A DNA stretch of 64,000 bases from the NCBI GenBank assembly GCA_046732855.1, contig JBKPNX010000110.1:62001-126000 (forward strand). Direction: 5' to 3'. The translations under genes were made by a program, and so were the position numbers. Below the pieces are notes generated by a model. That model had not been told where the DNA came from and ran no database searches. It worked only from the letters and a program-made list of their open reading frames with translations. This document shows positions 54,244 to 64,000 of the stretch, one piece after another. This DNA is from JBKPNX01 sp046732855. GTDB lineage: Bacteria > Pseudomonadota > Alphaproteobacteria > Geminicoccales > Geminicoccaceae. Each line of letters begins with the position of its first letter. The stretch's first letter is position 1.

Positions 54244-55152
54244 TTGACCGTCGTGGTTGTCGGCAGCGCCATGGTCGATGTCGCTTATCGGGTCGAGCGG
54301 CTGCCGGGGCCGAGCGAGTCCGTGCTCGCGCGCGGGCGGACGGTCGATGTGGGCGGCAAAGGGCTGAACCAGGCCATCGTTGCGCGCCGCGCCGGTGCCG
54401 AGGTGAGGTATTGCGCAGGGTTGGGCCGCGATCCCGCGGCCACGATCATCCAGGCGCGCCTCGAAGCCGACGGGCTGAGCACCGCCTGGCTGGTGTCCGT
54501 CCCTTGCGCGACCGATGAATCGATCGTCTACGTGGCCCGCTCCGGGGAGAACTGCATCGTCAGCACGGATGCGGCGGCCAAGCGACTCGCGCTCACCGAT
54601 GTCGACGACGTGCTTATCGGCCTGTCGCCGGGCGACGTCCTGCTCATGCAGGGTAATCTCAGCCGTGAGCTGACCGGGATCTGCCTCACCCGGGCGCGCG
54701 CGGCGGGTGCGACGACCATCCTGAACCCGGCGCCGATCGACTTCGACTACGCGGGCCTCTGGCCGCTCGTCGACATCGCCATACTCAACCAGATCGAAGC
54801 GGGGACGTTGACGGGAGAAGCCGGGATCGACGCCGCGACCGCGGTTCTGCACGGCCGCGGCGTCGGCAACGTCGTTCTTACCCTCGGTTCGGAAGGCGCG
54901 CTCGTGCGCGAAGGGCAGGGGCTTCCGCAGCGCGTCCCGGCCCCGGCGGTGGTCGCGGTCGACACGACGGGGGCTGGCGACGTGCTGGCCGGCGTGGTGG
55001 CGGCAGGAATAGAGCGTGATCTTCCTCTACTGGCCGCCGTGCGCTGGGCGGTCGCGGCGGCGAGCCACAAGGTGACCCGCCCGGGCACCAGCTCCGCATT
55101 TCCCACCAGCGTCGAGCTTGCCGCGCTCGCCCGCGCGATTGCCCTACCGTAG
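54244..55152 (+). CDS. PfkB-family carbohydrate kinase (ribokinase-like)
   Basis: A 302-residue sugar kinase. The N-terminal GGKGLNQA motif binds sugar, and DTTGAGDVLAGVVAAG is the PfkB signature with the catalytic Asp. It is a ribokinase-type member acting on a pentose, hexose or nucleoside in the cytosol; the adjacent ABC importer and lactonase should tell which, but do not. TTG 54244 (MTVVVVGSAMVD) follows a GGGAG site. First gene of the second sugar operon. Confidence 0.87.
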   Translation: MTVVVVGSAMVDVAYRVERLPGPSESVLARGRTVDVGGKGLNQAIVARRAGAEVRYCAGLGRDPAATIIQARLEADGLSTAWLVSVPCATDESIVYVARSGENCIVSTDAAAKRLALTDVDDVLIGLSPGDVLLMQGNLSRELTGICLTRARAAGATTILNPAPIDFDYAGLWPLVDIAILNQIEAGTLTGEAGIDAATAVLHGRGVGNVVLTLGSEGALVREGQGLPQRVPAPAVVAVDTTGAGDVLAGVVAAGIERDLPLLAAVRWAVAAASHKVTRPGTSSAFPTSVELAALARAIALP

Positions 55153-55235
55153 CCGGTCCCCTTGGCCTATCACTGCGCGGGAAGCACGCCCGACCCACAG
55201 AGCCGGGGAGGGCCTGACAAAGGGAGGGTCCCCGC

Positions 55236-56174
55236 GTGATCACGCGTCTATTCGCCGCCGGTCTGGTGCTGGGCATCACCGTTCCATCCGGCACGGTGCC
55301 TGCCCAGGCAGCCGAGCCGACCGTCGCGCTCGTGCAGATCAATCAGCAGGCGCTGTTCTTCAACCAGATGAACCAGGGCGCCACCGCCGCGGCCGACAAG
55401 GCCGGCGCCAAGCTCGTGATCTTCAACGCCAACAACGACCCCGCGGCGCAGAACAACGCGATCGAGACCTACGTTGCCGAGGGCGTGGGCGCGATCATCG
55501 TCGTCGCGATCGACGTCAATGGCGTCATGCCCGCCGTGCAGCAGGCGGCCGACGCCGGCATCCCGGTGCTTGCAGTCGACGCGATCCTGCCCGCGGGCCC
55601 GCACAAGAGCCAGATCGGGGTCGACAACGCGGGCGCGGGGGCGCAGATCGGCCAAGCCTTCCTCGACTACGTCAAGAATGACATGGGCGGGTCCGCCAAG
55701 ATCGGCATCGTCGGCGCGCTCAACTCGTTCATCCAGAATCAGCGGCAGAAGGGCTTCGAGGACACCATCAAGAGCAACCCCGATATCACGGTCGCGGGCG
55801 TGGTCGACGGGCGCAACATCCAGGACAACGCGCTCGCGGCCGCCGAGACCCTGATCACCGGCAATCACGACATGACCGCGGTCTACGCCACAGGCGAGCC
55901 GGCGCTCGTCGGCGCGGTTGCGGCGGTCGAGGCGCAGGGCGCGACCGACCGGGTCAAGGTCTTCGGCTGGGATCTAACCGAACAGGTGATCAAGGGGATT
56001 GACGACGGGTACGTGATCGCCGTCGTGCAGCAGGACCCCGAGCGCATGGGCGCGGTCGCCGTCGAGTCCGCGTTGACCCTGATCAACGGCGGGACCGTTG
56101 ACCCGGTCATCCCAGTACCGGTGACCATCGTCACCAAGGACAACGTCGACAAGTTCCGCGCCATGTTCCGGTGA
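55236..56174 (+). CDS. Sugar ABC transporter substrate-binding protein (RbsB-like)
   Basis: A 312-residue periplasmic binding protein. A signal peptide (LFAAGLVLGITVPSGTVPAQA) precedes the Peripla_BP_4 fold (VALVQINQQALFFNQMNQGA, AEGVGAIIVVAIDVNG, VFGWDLTEQVIKGIDDG). GTG 55236 follows AGGGAGGG. Its stop overlaps the ATPase start (GTGA), so translation is coupled. Ligand likely a pentose or related sugar. Confidence 0.88.
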   Translation: MITRLFAAGLVLGITVPSGTVPAQAAEPTVALVQINQQALFFNQMNQGATAAADKAGAKLVIFNANNDPAAQNNAIETYVAEGVGAIIVVAIDVNGVMPAVQQAADAGIPVLAVDAILPAGPHKSQIGVDNAGAGAQIGQAFLDYVKNDMGGSAKIGIVGALNSFIQNQRQKGFEDTIKSNPDITVAGVVDGRNIQDNALAAAETLITGNHDMTAVYATGEPALVGAVAAVEAQGATDRVKVFGWDLTEQVIKGIDDGYVIAVVQQDPERMGAVAVESALTLINGGTVDPVIPVPVTIVTKDNVDKFRAMFR

Positions 56175-56992
56175 CCGGCATCGCGCACGCCGCGGGCGCG
56201 CCTGGGTTGACGGGCGACGGCCCGTCCGTCCCCCGGGTCCGCATGCGCAGCATTCGCAAGTCGTTCGGCAGCATCGAGGCGCTGCGCGGGGTCGATCTCG
56301 ACCTCTGGCCGGGCGAGGTCCTGGGCCTGGTCGGCGACAACGCCGCCGGCAAGTCCACGCTGACCAAGATTCTCGCCGGCGCCTATCTGCCGGACGAGGG
56401 CACGATCGAGCTCGATGGCCGGCCCGTGCGCTTCGGCAGCCCGGCGGAAGCGCGCGCCCGGCAGGTCGAGATGGTCTATCAGGACCTCTCGCTCTGCGAC
56501 ACGGTGGACGTCGCCGGCAACCTGTTCCTGGGCCGCGAGCCGACGCGCAAAGTTCTCGGCCTGCGGCTGCTGGACAAGCCTCGGATGCTGTCCGAGGCGC
56601 GCGCGACCCTCGACTCGCTCGACATTCACGTCCCCAACCTCAAGGCTCTGGTAGCGCAGCTGTCGGGCGGCCAGCGCCAGTCGATCGCGATCGGCCGCGC
56701 CTGTGCGTTCGAGCCGACGGTGCTGATCATGGACGAGCCGACCTCGGCGCTGGCGGTGGCCGAGGTCGACGCAGTCCTGCGCCTGATCCGCCGGGTCAAG
56801 GAGAGCGGTGTTTCGGTCATCCTGATCACCCACCGGCTACAGGACCTGTTCCGCGTCTGCGATCGGATCATGGTGCTGTACGAGGGTATGAAGGTCGCCG
56901 AGCGCGCAATCGGCGAGACCGATCTCGAGGATCTCGTGCAGCTGATCGTTGGCGAGAGGGTGCGCGCGGCTGCCCCTGGGGCCCGGACGTGA
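56171..56992 (+). CDS. Sugar ABC transporter ATP-binding protein, single-domain
   Basis: A 273-residue ABC ATPase. Walker A is GDNAAGKST, the signature LSGGQRQSIAIGRA, Walker B VLIMDEPTSAL, and the switch is LITHRLQD. Only one cassette is present, as in FrcA-like systems and the importer at 40380. The GTG start overlaps the upstream stop; the N-terminal 20 residues are likely flexible. Confidence 0.9.
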   Translation: MTGIAHAAGAPGLTGDGPSVPRVRMRSIRKSFGSIEALRGVDLDLWPGEVLGLVGDNAAGKSTLTKILAGAYLPDEGTIELDGRPVRFGSPAEARARQVEMVYQDLSLCDTVDVAGNLFLGREPTRKVLGLRLLDKPRMLSEARATLDSLDIHVPNLKALVAQLSGGQRQSIAIGRACAFEPTVLIMDEPTSALAVAEVDAVLRLIRRVKESGVSVILITHRLQDLFRVCDRIMVLYEGMKVAERAIGETDLEDLVQLIVGERVRAAAPGART

Positions 56993-57001
56993 GGCCATAG
57001 C

Positions 57002-58018
57002 GTGGCAGGGACCACCTCCGAGGCTGCGACGGTCACTGCGCGCCCCCAGGGTCGCCCGTGGCACGATTTCCTTGCGGCCCAGGCGCCGGTCCTGAGCATC
57101 GCCGCATTCTTCGCGCTGGTCTGCCTGTTCTACGCCGTCGCGACCGACGCCTTCCTCAGCGAGGCCAACCTGTTGAACTTGCTGCGTCAGAGCGCCCCGA
57201 TGCTGATCGTCGCCATGGCCATGACCCTGGTCATCACCACGGGCGGCATCGACCTTTCGGTCGGCTCGACGGTGGCGCTCGTCAACGCGCTCGCGGCGAT
57301 CGCGCTGCAGGGAGGCGTCCCGTGGCCGGCGGTCGTCCTTCTGATGCTCCTGCTCGGCGGTGCCGTGGGCGTCGTGCAGGGATGGTTCATCGCGTTCGAG
57401 GGCATTCCCGCGTTCATTGTCACGCTCGCCGGTCTCAGCGTGCTGCGCGGCACGGCGCTCCTTTTGACCCAGGGCTACTCGGTGCCGATCTCGCCCGAGA
57501 GCTGGTTCGTCGTATTGGGCCGCGGCTGGTTCCTCGGCGTGCCGCTGCCGGCGACCTTCGCGCTGGTCGCGGTCGGCGCCGGCTTCATCGCGCTCACCCA
57601 GACGCGCTACGGGCGCTACGTCACCGCGATCGGCGCCAACGCCGAGGCGGCGCGGCGCGCCGGCATCGACATCCGCCGCGTGACGCATTCGGTATACGTG
57701 CTGACCGGCATCGCCGCGGCCGCCGCCGGCATCGTCATTGCGGCGCGGCTCGGCAGCGGCTCCTCCAACGCCGCGGTCGGCTTCGAGCTCGAAGTGATCG
57801 CGGCCGTCGTGCTCGGGGGGACGAACCTGTTCGGCGGCCGCGGCACGATCCTCGGCACCGTGCTCGGCGCGCTGACCATCGCGGTGATCGGCAACGGCCT
57901 GATCCTCGCCCACATCTCGCCCTTCTTCACCCAGATCGTGACCGGCGTGATCATCCTCGCCGCGATCTGGCTCAACACGCGCCTGTTCGCGGTCGCCCGG
58001 CGGGTCCGCCTGCGATGA
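57002..58018 (+). CDS. Sugar ABC transporter permease (RbsC-like)
   Basis: A 338-residue permease with the ribose-type motifs GGIDLSVGSTVAL, GIPAFIVTLAGLSVLRG and GGTNLFGGRGT. Single permease in this system, probably a homodimer. It starts with a GTG 9 bases after the ATPase stop and its own stop overlaps the lactonase start (ATGA). Confidence 0.88.
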   Translation: MAGTTSEAATVTARPQGRPWHDFLAAQAPVLSIAAFFALVCLFYAVATDAFLSEANLLNLLRQSAPMLIVAMAMTLVITTGGIDLSVGSTVALVNALAAIALQGGVPWPAVVLLMLLLGGAVGVVQGWFIAFEGIPAFIVTLAGLSVLRGTALLLTQGYSVPISPESWFVVLGRGWFLGVPLPATFALVAVGAGFIALTQTRYGRYVTAIGANAEAARRAGIDIRRVTHSVYVLTGIAAAAAGIVIAARLGSGSSNAAVGFELEVIAAVVLGGTNLFGGRGTILGTVLGALTIAVIGNGLILAHISPFFTQIVTGVIILAAIWLNTRLFAVARRVRLR

Positions 58019-59091
58019 TCGAGCAAAACGCCAGCGAGCTCAGCCCGCCCCACGTTTGCAGCGGCCAGGTCATGACCGTGCGCGGCCCGATCCAGCTGGA
58101 CGCTCTCGGCGTCACGCTCATGCACGAGCATCTGCTGCTCGATGCGCGCTCCTGGTGGCACCGGCCGAGCGAGCCCGAGCGGCTGCATCTCGCGAGCGCG
58201 CCGGTGCACGCCGGCATCGTCGGCGAGCTGCGCATGGACCCGTTCGTCAATCTCGACAACTGCCGCCTCGACGACGAGCGGCTCGCCATCGCGGAGCTGC
58301 TGCCGTTCAAGGCGCTGGGGGGCGCCACCGTGGTCGATCCGACCTGCCGCGGCATCGGCCGCGATCCCTTGGCGCTGCAGCGGATCAGCGAGGCGACCGG
58401 TCTCAACGTCGTGATGGGCGCCGGCTACTACCTCGAGGGCTCGCATCCGCCCGAGGTCGCGCAGGTGAGCGCGGATGCGATCGCCGACGAGATCGTCCGT
58501 GATGCGCTCCATGGGGTCGACGGGACGGGCGTGCGGATCGGCCTGATCGGCGAAATCGGCGTGAGCGGCGACTTCACCGCCAGCGAGGAGAAGAGCCTGA
58601 TCGGCGCGGCGCGCGCCCAGCGGCGCACCGGCCTGGCGCTGATGGTCCATCTGCCCGGCTGGTTCCGCCACGGCCATCGCGTGCTCGATCTCGTCGAGGC
58701 CGAAGGCGCCGATCTCCGCCACACCGTGCTCTGCCACATGAACCCGAGCCACGACGATGTCGCCTATCAGGCCAGTCTCGCCGGGCGTGGCGCGTTCATC
58801 GAATACGACATGATCGGCATGGATTACTGGTATGCCGACCAGGGCGTGCAGTGCCCGTCGGATGAAGAGAACGCTCGGGCGATCAGGCGTCTGGTCGATC
58901 TCGGTCACGGCGACCGGGTGCTGCTGTCCCAGGACGTGTTCCTGAAGATGATGCTCACGCGCTACGGCGGCTTCGGCTACGCGTATGTGCTGCGCCACTT
59001 CGTGCCGCGCCTAAAGCGACATGGCGTGAGCGAAGCGGCGATCCGGACGATGCTCGTGGACAATCCGCGCCGCGTGTTTGGCGCGGCGTGA
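58015..59091 (+). CDS. Phosphotriesterase-family lactonase-like hydrolase
   Basis: A 358-residue metallohydrolase. HxH metal ligands are in LMHEHLLLD, the bridging Glu is in LIGEIGVSG where lactonases have Glu instead of carboxylated Lys, His residues are in MVHLPGW and VLCHMNP, and the final Asp in LLSQDVF. Relatives open sugar or N-acyl-homoserine lactones; in a sugar operon the former is favoured. Coupled to the permease by an ATGA overlap. A true organophosphate activity is unlikely. Confidence 0.85.
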   Translation: MIEQNASELSPPHVCSGQVMTVRGPIQLDALGVTLMHEHLLLDARSWWHRPSEPERLHLASAPVHAGIVGELRMDPFVNLDNCRLDDERLAIAELLPFKALGGATVVDPTCRGIGRDPLALQRISEATGLNVVMGAGYYLEGSHPPEVAQVSADAIADEIVRDALHGVDGTGVRIGLIGEIGVSGDFTASEEKSLIGAARAQRRTGLALMVHLPGWFRHGHRVLDLVEAEGADLRHTVLCHMNPSHDDVAYQASLAGRGAFIEYDMIGMDYWYADQGVQCPSDEENARAIRRLVDLGHGDRVLLSQDVFLKMMLTRYGGFGYAYVLRHFVPRLKRHGVSEAAIRTMLVDNPRRVFGAA

Positions 59092-59120
59092 GCGCGGGGC
59101 AGGAGGCGGGGAGGGGTGCC

Positions 59121-59894
59121 ATGACCAGAACGCGCGTGCTGCTCGCAGGCGAGAGCTGGGTGAGCGCGGCGGTCCACCACAAGGGCTGGGATCACTTCGG
59201 CAGCGTCACGTTCCATCTTGGCGCCGAACCGCTCGTCGCGGCGCTCGCCGACAGCCCGTTCGATCTGCATTACATGCCGGCGCACGAGGCGGCGAAGGGC
59301 TTTCCGCTCACGCTCGAAGGGCTCCAACAATATGGCGCGGTGATCCTCTCGGACCTCGGCTCCAACACGCTGCTGCTGCACCCCGACGTGTGGCTCACGG
59401 GCAAGCCGGTCGCGAACCGCCTGAAGCTGCTGCGCGAATACGTCCGGGCCGGCGGCGGGCTGATGATGATCGGCGGCTACTACAGCTTCCAGGGCATCAA
59501 CGGCGGCGCCCGCTATCGCGGCACGGCGGTCGAGGAAGTACTGCCGGTCGACTGCCTGCCGTACGACGATCGGATCGAGGTGCCAGAAGGCTTCCGCGCC
59601 GAGATCCTCGGCGCGCGGGACCATCCGATCCTCGCGGGTCTGGGCGGCGAATGGCCGCTTCTGCTCGGCGTGAACGAGGTCAGGCTGAAGGCGCGTCCGG
59701 ATGTGCAGCTGCTCGCGCGTCTGCCGGAATCCGAGGGCGGCCACCCGCTGCTTGCGACCGGCGCCTACGGCAGCGGGCGCACGGTCGCCTGGACCTCCGA
59801 CATCGGCCCGCACTGGCTGCCGCAGACCTTTGCGAACTGGGAAGGCTACGACCGACTGTGGCGCCAGGCGCTGGCGTGGGTGACCCGAGCCTGA
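59121..59894 (+). CDS. Glutamine-amidotransferase-like protein (DUF1355/ThuA-like)
   Basis: A 257-residue protein with a GATase1-like fold: LLAGESWVSAAVHHKGWDHF, VILSDLGSNTLLLHP and LREYVRAGGGLMMIGGYYSFQG. The elbow reads GGYYSF, so the Cys of true amidotransferases is absent. Similar genes accompany sugar importers in alphaproteobacteria and may handle sugar derivatives. ATG 59121 has GGGGAGGGG upstream; GTG 59088 would overlap the lactonase stop. Confidence 0.78.
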   Translation: MTRTRVLLAGESWVSAAVHHKGWDHFGSVTFHLGAEPLVAALADSPFDLHYMPAHEAAKGFPLTLEGLQQYGAVILSDLGSNTLLLHPDVWLTGKPVANRLKLLREYVRAGGGLMMIGGYYSFQGINGGARYRGTAVEEVLPVDCLPYDDRIEVPEGFRAEILGARDHPILAGLGGEWPLLLGVNEVRLKARPDVQLLARLPESEGGHPLLATGAYGSGRTVAWTSDIGPHWLPQTFANWEGYDRLWRQALAWVTRA

Positions 59895-60060
59895 TTGCCG
59901 CCATCCTTCTCCGCGGGCCACCCGCTCAGAGCGGCAATAAAACCCTGCACGCCTGCAGGAACGTGCAGCAGACCGCGGGATCTGACCTGCGGCGCCGTCG
60001 CGATTGCCGAGAACAGCGAGTTGCCGATAATCGCCGAAACTGAGCGCGGAGGCTCGCACA

Positions 60061-60911
60061 GTGGGCGAAGCGTGGCAGCGCTTCCGAAAGGACAGGGCCG
60101 CGCTGTTCGGCGCGGCGGTCATCGTGGCGGTGGTGACTGCTGCGGTCCTGGCGCCGTGGGTGACACCTTATGACCCGAGCGAGCAGTTCTTCGACGGGTT
60201 GACGCTCGAAGGCGCCCCGCTGCCCCCGAACGAACGTTTCTGGCTGGGCACCGATCTCCTCGGGCGCGACCTCTATACCCGGCTGGTCTATGGCGCCCGG
60301 ACCTCGCTGATCATCGGCATCGTCGCCAATGCCGTGGCCGTGCTAATCGGCACTGTCCTCGGGACCGTGGCCGGATACGCCGGCGGCTGGGTCGGCACCG
60401 CGATCATGCGCTTCACCGACCTGATGATGGCGTTCCCGGCCCTGCTGCTCGCGATCGCGCTCGCCGCTATCCTCAAGCCCAGCCTGTGGATCGTCGCCAT
60501 GGTCATCGCTCTGGTGAACTGGGTGCAGACCGCGCGCGTCATCTACACGCAGACCCGAGCGCTGGTCGAGCTCCCGTTCATCGAGGCCGCCCGGGGGCTC
60601 GGGGCTGCCTGGCCGCGCATCCTCCTGGTGCACGTCCTGCCGCATCTGCTGCCCCACATCCTGGTATGGGGGACGCTCGGCATCGCGGTTACGGTGCTGC
60701 TCGAGGCGACGCTGTCGTTTCTGGGCATCGGCGTGCAGCCGCCGACGCCGTCATGGGGTGGCATCATCTTCGAGAGCCAGAGCTATTTCCTGACCGCGCC
60801 GTGGCTCGTTTTCTTCCCCGGCGTTTCGATCCTCCTGATGTCGCTGTCGTTCAACCTCGTCGGCGACGGGCTGCGCGACGCGCTCGATCCGACTCAGCGG
60901 GGGCGCGCGTG

Positions 60912-60912
<1 letters not shown>
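60061..60912 (+). CDS. Oligopeptide/dipeptide ABC transporter permease (DppC/OppC-like)
   Basis: A 283-residue permease. The N-terminal YDPSEQFFDG and LGTDLLGRDLYTRLVYGARTSL signature, then EAARGLGAAWPRILLVHVLPHL (the EAA ATPase contact) and SWGGII end segment are characteristic of DppC/OppC. GTG 60061 follows GGAGG. It precedes its DppB-like partner, the reverse of the common order, and overlaps it by one base. Confidence 0.9.
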
Positions 60913-61832
<920 letters not shown>

Positions 61833-61884
61833 CATCGTGCGAAGGATCGGGGACAGGAACGACCCCCGGCTGGGAGGCACATGC

Positions 61885-63501
61885 ATGTCGAGGAGATTCG
61901 CAGTCGCTGCGGCGGCCAGCGCGCTCACGTTGGTCGCGGCCTTGGCGCAGGCGGCGCCCAAGCAGGGCGGCGAGATGGTCGTCACCTACAAGGACGACAT
62001 CTCGACCTTCGACCCAGCGATCGGCTACGACTGGCAGAACTGGTCGATGATCAAGAGCCTGTTCGACGGGCTCATGGACTACAAGCCGGGCACGACCGAG
62101 CTGATCCCCGACCTCGCCGAGAGCTACACGATCTCAGACGACGGGCTGGTCTACACCTTCAAGCTGCGCGACGGCGTCAAGTTCCACAATGGCCGCGAGC
62201 TGCTCGCTTCCGACATCAAGTACTCGATCGAGCGCGCGGTGAATCCCGCGACGCAGAGTCCCGGCCAGGGTTTCTTCTCGCATATCAAAGGCTTCGATGA
62301 AATGGCGTCGGGCGCGGCGAAGGAGCTCTCGGGCATCACCACGCCCGACGACCACACGGTCCAGATCGAGCTGTCGCAGCCCGATGCGACCTTCCTGCAT
62401 ATCGCCGCGATCAATTTCGGCTTTGCCGTGCCGCGCGAGGAGGTCGAGAAGTACGGCCAGGACTTCGGTCGCAATCCGGTCGGCACCGGCGCTTACCAGA
62501 TGACCGAGTGGACGCTCGGTCAGCGCGTCGTGTTCGAGCGAAACCAGGACTACTTCCGCGCGGGCGTGCCTTATCTCGACAAGATCACCTTCGAGGTCGG
62601 CCAGGAGCCACAGGTTGCGCTTTTGCGACTGAAACGCGGCGAGGTCGACGTGCTGGGCGACCCCATCCCGTCCGCCAACTTCCTGCAGGAAAGGGACGAC
62701 CCGGCCAATGAGGGCCTGATCATCAGGGGCGATCTCCTGCACACCGGCTACGTCACCATGAACACCACGAAGGCGCCGTTCGACAACAAGCTGGTGCGTC
62801 AGGCGGTGAACATGGCGATCAACAAGGAGCGCGTGGTGCGCATGGTGAATGGCCGCGGCGCGCCGGCCAACCAGCCGTTGCCGCCGGCGATGCCGGGCTA
62901 CGATAAAGACTATCAGGGCTATCCCTACGACGCCAAGAGAGCCAAGGACCTGCTCGCACAGGCCGACTTTCCGAACGGCTTCGAAACCGAGCTCTACGCC
63001 ATGAACACCGATCCCAATCCGCGCATCGCGCAGTCGATCCAGCAGGACCTCGCGGCGATCGGTATCAAGGCCGAGGTCAAGCCGCTGGCGCAGGCGACCG
63101 TGATCGCGGCCGGCGGCGACGGCACCGCGCCGATGATCTGGTCGGGCGGCATGGCCTGGATCGCCGACTTCCCGGATCCGTCCAACTTTTACGGGCCGAT
63201 TCTGGGCTGCGGCGGCGCCGTGCCCGGCGGCTGGAACTGGGCCAAATACTGCAACCAGGAGATCGACGCGCGCGCCGCGGAAGCCGACGCCATGGCGAGC
63301 CCGGATCAGGCCGAGCAGCGGATCGACCGGTGGCGCGACATCTTCATCAAGATCATGGACGACGCGCCGTGGGCGCCGGTGTTCAACGAGGTCCGCTACA
63401 CTATGCGCTCGCCGCGCACCGGGGGCGAGGACATCTTCTTCGCCGACCCGATCCACATCCCGGTCAACTACGACTACGTGTACGCCAAAGATGTTGAGTA
63501 G
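61885..63501 (+). CDS. Extracellular solute-binding protein family 5 (oligopeptide/dipeptide type)
   Basis: A 538-residue periplasmic binding protein. A signal peptide (FAVAAAASALTLVAALAQA) precedes APKQGGEMVVTYKDDISTFDPA, the SBP_bac_5 opening; SYTISDDGLVYTFKLRDGVKFHNG and NPVGTGAYQMTEW are family blocks. GGGAGG precedes ATG 61885. Ligands range from peptides to opines, glutathione or amides; the adjacent formamidase suggests an amide-containing or related compound, by inference. Confidence 0.9.
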   Translation: MSRRFAVAAAASALTLVAALAQAAPKQGGEMVVTYKDDISTFDPAIGYDWQNWSMIKSLFDGLMDYKPGTTELIPDLAESYTISDDGLVYTFKLRDGVKFHNGRELLASDIKYSIERAVNPATQSPGQGFFSHIKGFDEMASGAAKELSGITTPDDHTVQIELSQPDATFLHIAAINFGFAVPREEVEKYGQDFGRNPVGTGAYQMTEWTLGQRVVFERNQDYFRAGVPYLDKITFEVGQEPQVALLRLKRGEVDVLGDPIPSANFLQERDDPANEGLIIRGDLLHTGYVTMNTTKAPFDNKLVRQAVNMAINKERVVRMVNGRGAPANQPLPPAMPGYDKDYQGYPYDAKRAKDLLAQADFPNGFETELYAMNTDPNPRIAQSIQQDLAAIGIKAEVKPLAQATVIAAGGDGTAPMIWSGGMAWIADFPDPSNFYGPILGCGGAVPGGWNWAKYCNQEIDARAAEADAMASPDQAEQRIDRWRDIFIKIMDDAPWAPVFNEVRYTMRSPRTGGEDIFFADPIHIPVNYDYVYAKDVE

Positions 63502-64000
63502 CCGTCGTCACACCATCCATCGCGACCGCCATCACTTCGGTTGGGACAATGCCAACCGGCCGGTGCTGAGGGTAGCTCCGGGCGACACGGTCGAGTTCGA
63601 GGTGGTCGAGGCCTCGGGTGGCCAGCTGAGCCAAGACTCGACCGTGGCCGATGTCGCGACGCTCGATTTCGCCAAGGTCAATCCGGTCACCGGCCCCGTC
63701 TATGTCGACGGCGTCGAGCCCGGCGACGCCCTCAAGGTGACGATCGAATCGTTCGCGCCGGTGGGGTGGGGATGGACCGCCCTCATTCCGGGATTCGGCC
63801 TTTTGGCCGACCAGTTCCCCGAGCCGGCGCTCCACTTGTGGCGCTACGACGCCCGGAATCTCGCGCCGGCTGCCTACAGCCCCGGGGGGCGGGTGCCGCT
63901 CAAGCCGTTCTGCGGCACGATCGGGGTGGCGCTCGCCGAGCCCGGGACGCACAGCATCGTCCCGCCGAGGCGGGTCGGCGGCAACCTCGACATACGCGAT
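63491..64000 (+). CDS. Acetamidase/formamidase, N-terminal part
   Basis: A frame from ATG 63491 runs to the right edge, 170 codons visible. HHFGWDNANRPVLRVAPGDTVEFE, VNPVTGPVYVDGVEPGDALKVTIE and PFCGTIGVALAEPGTHSIVPPRRVGGNLDIRD are FmdA/AmdA family blocks. It hydrolyses acetamide or formamide to acid and ammonia. The start overlaps the binding-protein stop by 11 bases, so the two are co-translated. C-terminus not seen. Confidence 0.9.
   Translation, partial: MLSSRRHTIHRDRHHFGWDNANRPVLRVAPGDTVEFEVVEASGGQLSQDSTVADVATLDFAKVNPVTGPVYVDGVEPGDALKVTIESFAPVGWGWTALIPGFGLLADQFPEPALHLWRYDARNLAPAAYSPGGRVPLKPFCGTIGVALAEPGTHSIVPPRRVGGNLDIRD

Overview
The window is high-GC chromosomal DNA (43 of 60 bases are G or C in a counted typical line, 37501-37560) with dense bacterial coding, frequent GTG and TTG starts and overlapping stop/start codons. 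Three genes point to an alphaproteobacterium: a DUF1476 protein (F1-ATPase inhibitor zeta family, 17217-17537), a MucR/Ros zinc-finger regulator (46560-47039) and a probable UPF0314/DUF2585 gene running off the left edge. A rhizobial or rhodospirillal relative is plausible, but genus cannot be read from the sequence. No rRNA, tRNA, CRISPR array, transposase or integrase was seen.

Layout. 1-5.8 kb: a D-2-hydroxyacid dehydrogenase, an APH-fold phosphotransferase, a zinc alcohol dehydrogenase, a Phd/PIN toxin-antitoxin pair with a palindromic candidate operator, and an acyl-CoA carboxylase beta subunit. 6-20 kb: a 1118-residue SAM-cyclase-ATPase signalling protein, a patatin-like protein lacking canonical catalytic residues, a SoxG-like protein divergent from a creatininase-family hydrolase, MFS and EamA transporters, a flavin disulfide reductase, an NRDE protein, DUF1476, a YbaK-type deacylase and a small TAXI-like protein. 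20.6-27.1 kb: a class A PBP with an unusual SNase-like tail, then mobA, a papain-like-fold protein and fdhD, split by a low-GC ImmA/DUF4411 island flanked by copies of the fdhD 3' end. 27.2-36 kb: a coiled-coil membrane protein, a frameshifted lactate permease, a D-cysteine desulfhydrase-like enzyme, an Fpg/Nei glycosylase, about 1.1 kb of non-coding repeats, ssb and a DUF1194 protein.

36.4-43.5 kb is a compact sugar-acid operon: dehydrogenase, HpaI-type aldolase, FrcBCA-like ABC importer with two permeases, and an enolase-superfamily dehydratase. Together these could import a sugar or sugar acid, dehydrate it and cleave the 2-keto-3-deoxy product. 43.6-53.8 kb holds RNase Z, an amidase, MucR, a methyltransferase, an SDR, small exported proteins and a decayed stretch where an ATPase fragment and a Crp fragment meet. 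54.2-59.9 kb is a second sugar operon: PfkB kinase, ABC importer, phosphotriesterase-like lactonase and a GATase-like protein. 60.1 kb to the right edge is an oligopeptide-type ABC system (two permeases and a binding protein, no ATPase in view) leading into an acetamidase/formamidase cut by the window end.

The most interesting non-routine signals are the fdhD-flanked toxin-antitoxin-like island, the ssb-tail duplication with its 152-bp tandem repeats, the PBP-SNase-like fusion, and the broken regulator/ATPase junction at about 51.25 kb. No wholly new multi-gene system could be demonstrated.
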